Assembly: GCA_050789255.1 (NCBI GenBank)
Contig: JBOZRQ010000055.1
Coordinates: forward strand, 1-64,000
Reading direction: 5' to 3'
Source: JBOZRQ01 sp050789255
GTDB taxonomy: Bacteria; Bacillota; Sulfobacillia; Symbiobacteriales; Symbiobacteriaceae
Length of the DNA stretch: 64,000 nt
Part shown: positions 53,342 through 63,423 of the stretch, one piece after another
Layout of the letters: each line of letters opens with the position of its first letter
Position numbering within the stretch: the first letter of the stretch is position 1
Made by a program: the position numbers and the translations under genes
Notes under the pieces: model-generated
The model's database searches: none
Told to the model about the DNA's origin: nothing
Seen by the model: the letters and a program-made list of their open reading frames with translations, nothing else

Positions 53342-55075
53342 CTATTCAACGGGAGATACTGTAACCGCCGGCTGTGGGATCACCGGTATGATCGCCGCCG
53401 GGATGGACAGCTCGAACTCCTTGTCCGCCACGTCGGCAACGACCTCCGCCGGCGCCTCCTCGATTCGCAACGCCAGGTCGAAGACCTCCTCCAGCCGCTC
53501 CACCGGGATCACCTGGATCGAGGCGAGATCGCGAAAGCCTTCCTGCCAGTTCTCCTTGGGGACGAGGACCCGGGTACAGCCTGCGTGGCGTGCCGCCTCT
53601 ACTTTGGCCACCACGCCTCCAACAGGCTTGACATAGCCCCGGATCGAGACCTCGCCGGTCATCGCCAGTCGGTTGTCCACCGGGCGCCCTGTGAAGGCGC
53701 TGTAGATCGCCGTGGCGATGGTGACCCCGGCGCTCGGTCCATCGACCGGCGCCCCGCCCGGGAAGTTCACGTGCAGGTCGTAGTCCCGGATATCCTCACT
53801 GATGTACTGCTTGAGCACGGTAAGTACGTTCTCCACAGAGCCCTTGGCCATGGACTTGCGGCGCATGGTGCGGCCCTGGCCGCCCATCTCCTCCTCGTCG
53901 ACCACGCCGGTGACCACCAGCGTGCCCTTGCCGGGCTCCTTCGCCCTCCGCACATCGACCTCCAGCTCCAGCAGGTGGCCCATGTTGGGTCCGTTCACCG
54001 CCAGGCCATTGGCGAACCCGACCACCGGCTTGGCTGGGACCCGACGGTCTGGCCGCGGTTGCAGCTGACCGCTGTTGACCACCCACTCCACCTCTTCGGC
54101 GGGGATGAGACGGCGCCCGGTCCCCATGACGATGCCTGCGGCGATCTGCACGATGTTGACCGCCTCACGCCCGTTGGTAGCGTACCGCTTGATGACATCC
54201 AGGGCGTTCGGAGCCAGTTGAAAACCGATCTTCTCGGCGGCCCGGGAGGCAACTCGGGAGACCTCCTCGGGAAGGAGCGGCCGGAAGAAGATCTCCATGC
54301 AGCGAGAGCGGATCGCCGGCGGGATCTCGTGCGGGAGGCGCGTGGTGGCGCCCACCAGCCGGAAGTCAGCCGGCAGTCCGTTCTCAAAGATATCCTGAAT
54401 GTGGCTGGGAATGTTGGGGTCCTCGGGGCTGTAGTAGGCGCTCTCCAGGAAGACCTTCCGATCCTCCAGCACCTTGAGCAGCTTGTTCATTTGAACCGGG
54501 TGGAGCTCGCCGATCTCGTCCAGGAAGAGTACGCCGCCGTGCGCTTTGGTTACCGCCCCGGGCTTTGGCTGGGGAATCCCCGCAATGCCCAGGGGGCCGG
54601 CGCCCTGGTAGATCGGGTCGTGGACAGAGCCGATCAGCGGATCAGCGATGCCGCGCTCATCGAACCGGGCCGTCGTGGCATCCAGTTCAATGAACTTGGC
54701 TTCGTTCTTGAACGGGGACAGCGGGGTGCGCTTGGCCTCCTCCAAAACCAGACGGGCCGCGGCGGTCTTGCCGACGCCCGGTGGCCCGTAGATCAGCACA
54801 TGCTGGGGATTGGGGCCACACAGGGCCGCGCGCAACGCCTTCAGCCCTTCCTGCTGCCCTACGATCTCGTCGAAGCAACTGGGGCGGGTCTTTTCGGCAA
54901 GGGGCTCGGTCAGACTGATCGCCCGGAGTTTGCGGAGCTTGTCCAACTCCTTGCGCGACTCTTTTTCAACCGCCGTCTTGTTACCCTGCTGCGACTTGAG
55001 CAGGTTCCAAAAGTAGACGCCGATGACCAAGATGAAGAACACCTGGAGAACCGTGAGGATACTGCCCCATGACAT
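53342..55075 (-). CDS. lonB: ATP-dependent protease LonB
   Basis: This 577-residue membrane-tethered Lon protease has an N-terminal hydrophobic helix (SILTVLQVFFILVIGVYFW), Walker A IYGPPGVGKTAAARLV and Walker B GVLFLDEIGEL. The protease domain has Ser in VDGPSAGVTIATA and Lys in GGVVAKVEAARHAG. In Bacillus LonB acts in the forespore and is placed between clpX and lonA, which matches here apart from the inserted transporter gene. The ATG has GGAGGAG upstream. Confidence 0.95.
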   Translation of the reverse strand: MSWGSILTVLQVFFILVIGVYFWNLLKSQQGNKTAVEKESRKELDKLRKLRAISLTEPLAEKTRPSCFDEIVGQQEGLKALRAALCGPNPQHVLIYGPPGVGKTAAARLVLEEAKRTPLSPFKNEAKFIELDATTARFDERGIADPLIGSVHDPIYQGAGPLGIAGIPQPKPGAVTKAHGGVLFLDEIGELHPVQMNKLLKVLEDRKVFLESAYYSPEDPNIPSHIQDIFENGLPADFRLVGATTRLPHEIPPAIRSRCMEIFFRPLLPEEVSRVASRAAEKIGFQLAPNALDVIKRYATNGREAVNIVQIAAGIVMGTGRRLIPAEEVEWVVNSGQLQPRPDRRVPAKPVVGFANGLAVNGPNMGHLLELEVDVRRAKEPGKGTLVVTGVVDEEEMGGQGRTMRRKSMAKGSVENVLTVLKQYISEDIRDYDLHVNFPGGAPVDGPSAGVTIATAIYSAFTGRPVDNRLAMTGEVSIRGYVKPVGGVVAKVEAARHAGCTRVLVPKENWQEGFRDLASIQVIPVERLEEVFDLALRIEEAPAEVVADVADKEFELSIPAAIIPVIPQPAVTVSPVE

Positions 55076-55379
55076 ACCGGTTCGCTCCTCCTCCCGCTCG
55101 AACGGCTGCTACTGTCGCTATTCCTGTGCGGTTTAGTATCCCTCTGCGGAAGAAGGCGAATTCTGACCAGCAACGGTTGGCAAGTACTGCCTTCATGTGA
55201 TGTCACCAATAGACCAGTGGGCCACACATCTGCGAATATATAACCAACAATTTCTTTGATCACCACGAGGGATCGAAAACGAGGTGAGCCTTTTGGTCCC
55301 GTTCGTACTCCTCAGTTCCCACGCGCGCCAGACGTCCCAGGGGTTCTCCTCCCTGCCCGAGGCCGGTGCTGCCGCCACC
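55076..55379. other. Intergenic stretch upstream of lonB
   Basis: I see no gene or clear promoter here. The stretch is locally less GC-rich around 55215-55265. It ends in decayed coding-like sequence leading into the LuxR relic. Confidence 0.5.
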
Positions 55380-55474
55380 TGCGCAACATCTACGGGAAGC
55401 TGGGCATCTCCTCGCGTTCAGCGCTCGTTACCTGGGCATTCCAGAGCGGCCCGATCAAAGCCAGGCCGTTCTAG
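55380..55474 (+). pseudogene. Relic of a LuxR-type regulator C-terminus
   Basis: In the plus frame the last 31 codons read HLRNIYGKLGISSRSALVTW and AFQSGPIKARPF, then a stop. This is the end of a LuxR/GerE helix-turn-helix ('TVKNHLRNIYRKLGV' in intact proteins). The expected 'LTPREREVL...SNREIA' half and any sensor domain are missing or scrambled upstream, so the gene is a deleted remnant. The stop overlaps the stop of the convergent EamA gene by two bases. Confidence 0.65.
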
Positions 55475-56397
55475 GCCCTTTGCGGCTCCAGCTTGGCCAC
55501 TGTCACGCCGATTACCACAAGGACAGCCCCCGCCCACTGAAGGGGGCTCCAGTGCTCGCCGAGGAACATCGCAGCGCCCGCGGCAGCAATCAGCGGAGTC
55601 AGGTTGCTGTACAGGGCTGTGCGAGCACCGCCCACCCGCTTGACCGCCCAGGAGTATATGATATAGCCGTAGGCCAACGAGAGCAGCGCCGAGAAGGCCA
55701 TTCCAAGCACGGAGAGCCCGCTCACCGCCGACCAGTCCTGGCGCGGCAGGGCGCCGGCGCCCACGATCAGGTTCGTCACGGCGCCGAACAGCATCGCCCA
55801 GGCGGTGACCCGCAGCGATGAGCCGACCCGGTTGATCACGGGCCGGGCGTACACCGTGTAGGCCGCCCAGCAAAGCATGGCGCCGACGGCGATCAGATCG
55901 CCGACCATGGTAGCGCCGCCGAAGCCCAGGCCGCCCTTGGCACCGGCGATCACCAGCCCGACCCCCGCCACGCTGATGGCGCAGCCGCCCAACAGCCAGC
56001 TCGTTACCCTGTCCGTACCGGCCATGGCGCCCCACAGCGTCACCACCAGCGGCGCCGCACCGATAATCAGCGAGGTGTTGCTGGCAGAGGTGCGGGAGAT
56101 GGCCTCTATGTAGAGCCACTGATAGAGCCCGTTCCCCACCAGGCCCAACAGCGCCACCCGCCAGAAGTCCTGCTTGCTCAGACGCCACTGCGGGTCGGTC
56201 CACCGCACATAGCCGATGGTGGCCAGGGCCGCGGCCGTAAAGCGAATGGCGTTAAAGGCGAGCGGGCCCCAGCCGGCGAGGGCGCCCTTCACCACGGAGG
56301 CGTTGATGCCCCAGATGACGGCTACCGAAAGCATGGCGAGGTCGACCGTAGAGAACCGGAGCCTCGACGAATCCTGTGCTGGCGCAGGAGCTGCCAT
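55471..56397 (-). CDS. EamA/DMT-family transporter
   Basis: This 308-residue membrane protein has ten helices in two EamA repeats, with VDLAMLSVAVIWGINASVVK in the first and LYSNLTPLIAAAGAAMFLGE in the second. It is probably a small-molecule exporter of unknown substrate. ATG 56397 has GAGGTG upstream; earlier in-frame starts fall within the clpX terminator and coding region. It interrupts the clpX-lonB neighbourhood and lies beside a LuxR relic, suggesting a small insertion event. Confidence 0.88.
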   Translation of the reverse strand: MAAPAPAQDSSRLRFSTVDLAMLSVAVIWGINASVVKGALAGWGPLAFNAIRFTAAALATIGYVRWTDPQWRLSKQDFWRVALLGLVGNGLYQWLYIEAISRTSASNTSLIIGAAPLVVTLWGAMAGTDRVTSWLLGGCAISVAGVGLVIAGAKGGLGFGGATMVGDLIAVGAMLCWAAYTVYARPVINRVGSSLRVTAWAMLFGAVTNLIVGAGALPRQDWSAVSGLSVLGMAFSALLSLAYGYIIYSWAVKRVGGARTALYSNLTPLIAAAGAAMFLGEHWSPLQWAGAVLVVIGVTVAKLEPQRA

Positions 56398-56429
56398 GAT
56401 GTAGTACACCTCGTTCGCCAAATAAAGGA

Positions 56430-56460
56430 AAAACCCCGTGGAAATCTTCCACGGGGTTTT
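56430..56460 (-). terminator. Terminator of clpX
   Basis: AAAACCCCGTGGAA and TTCCACGGGGTTTT pair perfectly around a 3-base loop, with TTTTTCC following on the minus strand. Confidence 0.93.
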
Positions 56461-56471
56461 AAATGCGGCGT

Positions 56472-57743
<1,272 letters not shown>

Positions 57744-57759
57744 TCCCCCACCCCTTTCT

Positions 57760-58362
57760 TTACCGGGCTGCCTTCTTTTCCTTCGGATGGACCACGTCGT
57801 CCACCAGGCCGTAGGCCTTCGCCTCGTCGGCGGACATCCAGCGGTCGCGCTCCGTGTCTTCCTTGATACGCTCGACAGGCTGGCCAGTATGCTTGGCGAG
57901 AATCTGAGCCATCTGTTCTTTGGTCTTGATCAGTTCGCGGGCGGTGATCTCGATGTCGGTCACCTGGCCGCCAACGCGATCGGTGTGGGGCTGGTGGATC
58001 ATCACGCGGGCGTTCGGCAGCGCAAAGCGCTTGCCGGTGCCGGAGGCCAGCAGCAGGGCGCCCATGGAGGCAGCCAGGCCGACGACCGTGGTGTTCACCG
58101 GGCAGCGAATGTGCTGGATCGCGTCGTAGATGCCAAGGCCCGCGGACACCGAACCACCGGGCGAGTTGATATACAGGTTGATCTCCTTGTCAGGATCATC
58201 GCTCTCCAGGAACAGGAGCTGAGCGATGATGATGTTGGCAACCTGGTCATCAATTGGCGTGCCCAAGAACACGATCCGGTCCTTCAGGAGCCGGCTCCAA
58301 ATGTCGTAGGAACGCTCACCACGGTTGGTCTGTTCAATGACTACAGGAACTAGGTAACTCAT
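57760..58362 (-). CDS. clpP: ClpP serine protease subunit
   Basis: This 200-residue peptidase forms the tetradecameric Clp barrel. The catalytic Ser is in GLAASMGALLLASG (near 97), His in NARVMIHQPH (near 122) and Asp in TERDRWMSADEA. The loop reads GLAASMGA where most have GQAASMGA, a mild variant. It sits between tig and clpX on the same strand, whereas in Bacillus clpP lies elsewhere. Confidence 0.97.
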   Translation of the reverse strand: MSYLVPVVIEQTNRGERSYDIWSRLLKDRIVFLGTPIDDQVANIIIAQLLFLESDDPDKEINLYINSPGGSVSAGLGIYDAIQHIRCPVNTTVVGLAASMGALLLASGTGKRFALPNARVMIHQPHTDRVGGQVTDIEITARELIKTKEQMAQILAKHTGQPVERIKEDTERDRWMSADEAKAYGLVDDVVHPKEKKAAR

Positions 58363-58403
58363 AGTGTGACCTCCTCACCCCGCAGCCTATGCCAGTTGCC
58401 AGG

Positions 58404-59699
58404 CTAGCCCTGCGGGACCGTATTCAGGTTCACCAGATGCTCGATGGTCTTCTGAATCAGAAGGCCCTCGCGCATGCGCTCACGGTAGTTGGCATTCTTC
58501 CGCAGCGTCTTGATGTCGCCCTCCTGGCCGGGGTAGCGGGCGAGCATGTCGTCGAACTCCGCCTCGATGTCGGCGTCGGTGACGGTGATATTCTCCTGCT
58601 TGGCGACGGCGCCCAGGACGAGGTCGTTCTTGACGCTCTTCTTGGCGGGCTCCTCGAACTCGTGGTGCAGGTCGTGGCTGGTCTTGCCGGTGGCCTGAGA
58701 CCACATATCCAGCGAGAAGCCCTGGCGCTGCAGGGAGTGCTCGAAGTCGTGGATCATGTCGTGGACCCGGTTGTGAACCATGACCTCGGGGAGGTCGACC
58801 TCGGACTCGCTGGCGACGGCGTCGATCACCTTGTTCTGGTAGTCCTTCTCGGCGTTGGCCTTGGCGGACTCCTTCAGGCGGTTCTCGATGTCGGCCTTCA
58901 GCTCGCCCAAGGTCTGGAAGCGGCTGGCCTCCTTGGCGAACTCGTCGTTCAGCTCGGGGAGCTCCTTACGCTTGACCTCTTTGACGTTCACCTTAAATAA
59001 CGCTGCTTTACCAGCTAAATGTTCGGCATGATACTGCTCAGGAAATGTAACATTTACATCACGGCTCTCGCCGACCTTGGCGCCAATGAGCTGCTCCTCG
59101 AAGCCGGGGATGAACTGGCCGCTGCCGATCTCCAGGGTGTGGTTCTCGCCCTTGCCGCCCTCGAAAGCGACATCGTCGACGAAGCCTTCGAAGTCGATGA
59201 TGGCAAAGGAGCCTTCCTTGACTTCGCCGGACTCGTCGGTCACCAGGGTGGCCATGCGGTCGCGCAGGCTGTTCAGCTGCTCCTCAATCTGCTCGGTGGC
59301 GACCTCGGTGGAGGGCTGGGGGATGTCGAAACCGGAGAGCTTGCCGAGCTTAACCTCGGGCTGGACCTGGACCTTGCCCTTAAAGATGAAGCTCTTGCCT
59401 TCCTCGGCCTGCACGAGCTCAACCTCGGGCTGGTCGATCGGGTTGACCTGGTTCTCGACCACGGCCTGGCTATATGCCTTGGGCAGCAGGTCCTCAACGG
59501 CCTCCTGCACAAGGGTCTGCTTACCGTACATGCGCTCAAAGATGGGGCGGGGAGCCTTGCCCTTACGGAAGCCAGGAATATTAACGCGCTGACTGAGTTT
59601 ACGGAAGGCGCCGTCGATAGCCTGGGCGAACTGGCCAGCCTCTATTTCAACTTCAAAGCCCATCCAGTTCTTCTCTAACTTGTCCCATGTAGCCTTCAT
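58404..59699 (-). CDS. tig: Trigger factor
   Basis: This 431-residue ribosome-associated chaperone has the ribosome-binding signature FRKGKAPRPIFERMYG at about residues 44-59. An FKBP-like prolyl isomerase domain covers about residues 150-245 (GSFAIIDFEGFVDDVAFEGG), followed by a helical C-terminal chaperone domain. The ATG has GGGGGAGAC upstream. An extended -10 promoter lies at 59790-59819. The gene leads the tig-clpP-clpX operon. Confidence 0.96.
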   Translation of the reverse strand: MKATWDKLEKNWMGFEVEIEAGQFAQAIDGAFRKLSQRVNIPGFRKGKAPRPIFERMYGKQTLVQEAVEDLLPKAYSQAVVENQVNPIDQPEVELVQAEEGKSFIFKGKVQVQPEVKLGKLSGFDIPQPSTEVATEQIEEQLNSLRDRMATLVTDESGEVKEGSFAIIDFEGFVDDVAFEGGKGENHTLEIGSGQFIPGFEEQLIGAKVGESRDVNVTFPEQYHAEHLAGKAALFKVNVKEVKRKELPELNDEFAKEASRFQTLGELKADIENRLKESAKANAEKDYQNKVIDAVASESEVDLPEVMVHNRVHDMIHDFEHSLQRQGFSLDMWSQATGKTSHDLHHEFEEPAKKSVKNDLVLGAVAKQENITVTDADIEAEFDDMLARYPGQEGDIKTLRKNANYRERMREGLLIQKTIEHLVNLNTVPQG

Positions 59700-59789
59700 C
59701 TAGTCTCCCCCTCAAAAGTCAGTATATGGCCCCGGAGTGAGTCGGCCACATACAAGATATCCAGCCTTTACTTCGGCTGTAACTTTAGT

Positions 59790-59819
59790 AGTATACCACG
59801 GACGCCCAGTGCCAAACAA
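59790..59819 (-). promoter_or_regulatory. Promoter of tig
   Basis: TTGTTT, an 18-base spacer ending in TGG and TATACT, giving an extended -10. A leader hairpin (near 59724-59752) lies between it and the start. Confidence 0.6.
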
Positions 59820-59902
59820 CGCGTACCCTTCCTATGCTTGTGACGTTCTTCTCCCCCGGCGAGGTTCGGGCGCGGATCCAAATGGGGCGCGCCGGGACAT
59901 GA

Positions 59903-59930
59903 GAAAAGCAGCGGCAGGGGCACCGCTGCT
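59903..59930 (-). terminator. Terminator of the metalloprotease gene
   Basis: AGCAGCGG and CCGCTGCT form an 8-bp stem with an 8-base loop, followed on the minus strand by TTTCTC. Confidence 0.7.
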
Positions 59931-60000
59931 GGCTGGGTATGGGGATCGGAGCACACTGGTGGTGACGACGATTATACGTCTTTTGCCAGCCGTCTGCAAG

Positions 60001-61188
60001 TCAGCGGGGCATCTGCCGCTGGTAGGCCGCCGCCCCCATGGTCGGGGTCAACCCGCCGAACCAGGGCGCCGGCGTCGGGAAGGAGATTCCCTCCAGCGGG
60101 CTGGGCCACGCTACCTTGAAGCCCTTGAGGGGCTGGTTGGAGCGGGTCCCCTGATCGGGCACAATGTCGGGTCCCCGACCCGGCTTGATTGAGCCGGGGT
60201 CCTTGCCCGACATGTCGACACTCTTTATGAAGGCTGCGCCGGCGCCCTGCACCACGTGGCTCACGAAGCTTCCCGTGTCCTCGAACTGGCCCTTGCTGAC
60301 GGAGTGAATCGCCTGGTCCAGGCTGTTTCCCGCCTTGAGGCTGGCCATGATCGCCTTGATGCCGCCGCCTTCCTGTGTGGCTTGGTCCAGGTAGCGGACC
60401 GCCACGTAGCTGGCGGCGTATTGCGTGGTGTCGCCTTGCCAGGGCTGGGCGAGGCGCGCCATCATGCGCTCGGGCGTGTAGCGCTTGAGTACGATGCCCA
60501 CCCGCTCTGCTCCGCCTGCGACATACTCGGCCGTGCCCTCGGCGAACCAGTCCGGCAGGGCTGACATGTCGATATTGCGGCCCATGATGGCGTGGGTCAT
60601 TTCGTGGGCGATGATGCGGTCGTTCTCAATGACGTGGTCGTTCTTGCCGTTGGGGCCGTAGTCCGGCACGAACTGGTTCATGCTCAGGTGCAGCTGCTGG
60701 TCGGCCATGCGGCCGTGCCGGTCATACTCGTAGCTGACCGCGGCCAGGGCGCCGCCCATGTCCTCCTCGAAGACCACTTTGAGCGGGGCGCCGTCGCCCC
60801 AGAGGCCATATGCCTGCTGCACCAACGCCTCCGCCTGCTGCAGGGCGGAGCTTTTCAGCGTTTCGGTAACGCCCTGGCGGGTGCGCATGGTTTCGAGGTT
60901 TTTGCGGGCCTCGGCCAGGGTTTCGCGCAGAGCGTTCAAGTCGGGCAGGGGCGGGCTGCCCGCGCCCTGACCGGTGCGACGGCCGAAGAGCCAACTGAGG
61001 GTATCCCACGTGCGCAGCAGACTGCCCATGGAGCGAGCTCCGGCACTGATTTCCAACTGGTCCCCTGCCATGCCGGCTGCGCCATGCAGAGGCCGGGTTT
61101 CCGTGCTGCGGTTTGCAGCGGCATAGCGATCCTGGCCGAGGCGGTTCAGGTAGCCGACCGACAGGGCGCCCTGAATTGGGTTAGGCAC
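60001..61188 (-). CDS. Flagellinolysin-like zinc metalloprotease
   Basis: This 395-residue protein has a gluzincin-type HExxH motif in ENDRIIAHEMTHAIM, with the third ligand Glu in WFAEGTAEYV about 23 residues later. The motif and the following segment closely resemble the metallopeptidase inserted in the hypervariable region of some flagellins (flagellinolysin). Here there are no recognisable flagellin N/C helices. There is only a DQLEISAGARSMG-type segment near residue 45 that recalls flagellar or FlgM-like proteins. No signal peptide is seen, which would suit flagellar-type export (inference). The GTG start has GGAGGGGGGA upstream. It is monocistronic. Confidence 0.75.
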   Translation of the reverse strand: MPNPIQGALSVGYLNRLGQDRYAAANRSTETRPLHGAAGMAGDQLEISAGARSMGSLLRTWDTLSWLFGRRTGQGAGSPPLPDLNALRETLAEARKNLETMRTRQGVTETLKSSALQQAEALVQQAYGLWGDGAPLKVVFEEDMGGALAAVSYEYDRHGRMADQQLHLSMNQFVPDYGPNGKNDHVIENDRIIAHEMTHAIMGRNIDMSALPDWFAEGTAEYVAGGAERVGIVLKRYTPERMMARLAQPWQGDTTQYAASYVAVRYLDQATQEGGGIKAIMASLKAGNSLDQAIHSVSKGQFEDTGSFVSHVVQGAGAAFIKSVDMSGKDPGSIKPGRGPDIVPDQGTRSNQPLKGFKVAWPSPLEGISFPTPAPWFGGLTPTMGAAAYQRQMPR

Positions 61189-61213
61189 GCGGGTCCCCCC
61201 TCCGCGTTCTTGT

Positions 61214-61258
61214 TACCAAATATTACCATATATGTTGGTCATTTGGCAATATTTGGTA
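61214..61258. promoter_or_regulatory. Long inverted repeat upstream of the MFS gene
   Basis: TACCAAATATT and AATATTTGGTA form a perfect 11-bp inverted repeat separated by 23 AT-rich bases, between divergent genes. It is a probable regulator-binding site. Confidence 0.55.
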
Positions 61259-61285
61259 GCAAGTGCCCGTCCGTAAGGGGTTCAT

Positions 61286-61303
61286 ATCGTACTAAAGTAC
61301 GAT
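61286..61303. promoter_or_regulatory. Palindrome upstream of the MFS gene
   Basis: ATCGTACT-AA-AGTACGAT is a perfect 8-bp inverted repeat. Related CGTACC motifs occur nearby at about 61320 and 61355. Confidence 0.5.
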
Positions 61304-61403
61304 GGGCGTTTCTCCCTCTCGTACCTGTAGGGTCCGGACACCATCCGGTAGAATTCGTACCATAGGACTGCGCCCTGCTAGGCGCACGGGAGGACTTATT
61401 CAC

Positions 61404-62654
61404 ATGAATGCCGCAGCCACGAACGAGACGCCCAAGGCCACACCGTCAAAGCCCAGCCTGTTCCGGAACCGGACATTCCTAACCGTCTGGACCGGCCACA
61501 CGATCTCAATTGTTGGCGACGGGTTCAGCAGCGTGGCCCTGGGCCTCTGGGTTCTGCAGACCACGGGCTCAGCCAAGGCCATGGCCACGATTATGTCGGT
61601 CCGGGTGGTGATCGGCATTCTGCTCGGCATGGTGGCGGGCACCGTCGTCGACCGCGTCGACCGCCGCTGGTTGATGATCGGCATGAACGCAGTCCGGTTC
61701 TTCCTCGTAGGGGCCATGGCCCTCTTGGTGCGCACCGGCGAAGCCCCGTTCTGGGAGATCCTTGGCCTGACAGCGCTGACCGCCGTTGCTGGCCAGTTCT
61801 TCGGCCCGGCCTTCCAGTCCAGCCTGGTCAATATTGTCGGCAAGGAAGAGCTTCCCCGGGCGTCCGGACTGCTCCAGGTGACCAACACCCTCGCCCAGGT
61901 GGCCGGACCTTTCCTGGGCGGCACCGTGGTCGCCGTCTTCGGCGGCTGGGCGGCCCTGTCCGGCGACGCCCTCAGCTTCCTGATCTCCGCCCTGCTTCTG
62001 CTCACCGTCAGCTTCGCCAGCCCCCGCCGGGAGGGCGCCCAGCGCCGCTCCTTCTTCGGGGACATGAAAGAAGGCCTTTCCTTCATCAAGGATCAGCCCC
62101 TCATTCGCTCCCTGATGGTGGTCGCTCCGGTCATCAACTTCTTCGGCAACGCTCTGGGCGTGGTGCTCCCTGTGATCGCGGTCAAGGTCTGGCTGGCTGA
62201 TTCCGTCAAGTTCGGGACCTTGGAAGCGCTGTTCCCCATGGGCTTCGCCGTCGGCGCCGGCCTGATCATGGCGCTGATGAAGAAGATTCGCAGCCGGGGC
62301 TGGTTCATGCTCGTCGGCATCATCGTCGGCGGTGTGCTGATGACCACGGTCTCCCTGATGCCCTCCATCGAGTCGGCCATGCCGATCACTCTTCTGGTCG
62401 GTATCGCCATGGCCGCCCCGAACGTGCTGCTCCAGATCATCATGCAGTCTGAAGTGCCGACGGCCGTACAGGGGCGCGTTTTCGGCACGCTGGGAAGCCT
62501 GGTCAACGTGGCCAGCCCGCTCTCGATCATGACCGCCGGCATTCTGGCGGACGTCTTCGACCCTGTGCTGGTCTCTGCGGTGGCCGGTGCGATGCTGGTC
62601 GCCTCTGCCCTGCTCACCACGGCGATGGCGCCCGCCCTGCGGAACTACAGGTAA
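61404..62654 (+). CDS. MFS transporter
   Basis: This 416-residue membrane protein has 12 helices and the same MFS_3-like pattern as the transporter at 3.7-4.9 kb: SIVGDGFSSVALGLWVLQTT, TVVDRVDRRWLMIGMN and TAVQGRVFGTLGSLVN. It is a likely proton-coupled drug or metabolite exporter. The ATG has GGGAGGA 10 bases upstream. Two palindromes in the 215-base upstream gap suggest control by a repressor, but none is encoded next to it. The DUF5694 gene follows after 6 bases. Confidence 0.9.
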   Translation: MNAAATNETPKATPSKPSLFRNRTFLTVWTGHTISIVGDGFSSVALGLWVLQTTGSAKAMATIMSVRVVIGILLGMVAGTVVDRVDRRWLMIGMNAVRFFLVGAMALLVRTGEAPFWEILGLTALTAVAGQFFGPAFQSSLVNIVGKEELPRASGLLQVTNTLAQVAGPFLGGTVVAVFGGWAALSGDALSFLISALLLLTVSFASPRREGAQRRSFFGDMKEGLSFIKDQPLIRSLMVVAPVINFFGNALGVVLPVIAVKVWLADSVKFGTLEALFPMGFAVGAGLIMALMKKIRSRGWFMLVGIIVGGVLMTTVSLMPSIESAMPITLLVGIAMAAPNVLLQIIMQSEVPTAVQGRVFGTLGSLVNVASPLSIMTAGILADVFDPVLVSAVAGAMLVASALLTTAMAPALRNYR

Positions 62655-62660
62655 CCCGCC

Positions 62661-63380
62661 ATGCAAGTCATGATACTGGGTACCTACCATATGGCCGGCT
62701 CCACCGACCTGGTCGTGCCTGACGCCGGCGACGCTCTCTCCCCACAGCGCCAAGCCGAGATCGCTGACCTGGTGGCCCGACTCACGACCTTCGCCCCCAC
62801 CAGGGTCGCTGTTGAGGCGCCGGCCTCAGCCATGACCAAGGTCAACGCACAGTTTGAGGCCTACCGGAGGGGCGAGTACACGCTCACCCGGAACGAGATC
62901 GACCAGGTCGGCTTCCGCCTGGCGGCCGAGCTGGGGCTGGACCGGCTGGAGTGCATCGATGAGCGGATGGACATGCACCTGGATGAGGTGATCCAGTTTG
63001 CGGGCGAGCACCAGCCAGCCCTGGTCGACCGGATCATGACCCTCGTCGGCGAACTGGAATCGGCGACCGGCAGGCTCACCCGGGAAGGCAGCGTCGTCGA
63101 GATCCTGCGCTACATGAACAGCACGGAGTTCGACCAGTTCCACCGGCTTTATATCCTCACTGCCCAGGTGGGGGCCGGGGAGAACTACATTGGCGCCGAC
63201 GCCGTAGCCGCCTGGTACCACCGCAACCTGCGGATCTTCGCCAACATCGCCCGGCTGGCGGGGCGCCCGGAGGAGCGGCTCCTGGTGCTGATCGGGTCGG
63301 GGCACGGCGCCCTCCTGCGGGAGTTCATCCGGCAGGCGCCGGGGCTGGAATTGGTCGATCCTCTCCCCTACTTGGCATAA
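62661..63380 (+). CDS. DUF5694-type protein (TraB/TIKI-like)
   Basis: This 239-residue soluble protein begins QVMILGTYHMAGSTDLV and has VAVEAPASAM, LECIDERMDMHLDE and a C-terminal VLIGSGHGALLREF. The conserved GxYH at the start and GHG near the end resemble DUF5694 proteins and the wider TraB/ChaN/TIKI superfamily, some of which are metalloproteases. The true role is unknown. It is coupled to the MFS transporter gene and followed by a bidirectional terminator. Confidence 0.75.
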   Translation: MQVMILGTYHMAGSTDLVVPDAGDALSPQRQAEIADLVARLTTFAPTRVAVEAPASAMTKVNAQFEAYRRGEYTLTRNEIDQVGFRLAAELGLDRLECIDERMDMHLDEVIQFAGEHQPALVDRIMTLVGELESATGRLTREGSVVEILRYMNSTEFDQFHRLYILTAQVGAGENYIGADAVAAWYHRNLRIFANIARLAGRPEERLLVLIGSGHGALLREFIRQAPGLELVDPLPYLA

Positions 63381-63417
63381 AAGGAGCAGCTCCCGATTGA
63401 TCGGGGGCTGCTCCTTT
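63380..63417. terminator. Bidirectional terminator
   Basis: AAAGGAGCAGCTCCCGAT pairs with ATCGGGGGCTGCTCCTTT with one internal mismatch and a 2-base loop, between convergent genes. Confidence 0.85.
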
Positions 63418-63423
63418 GTATAT

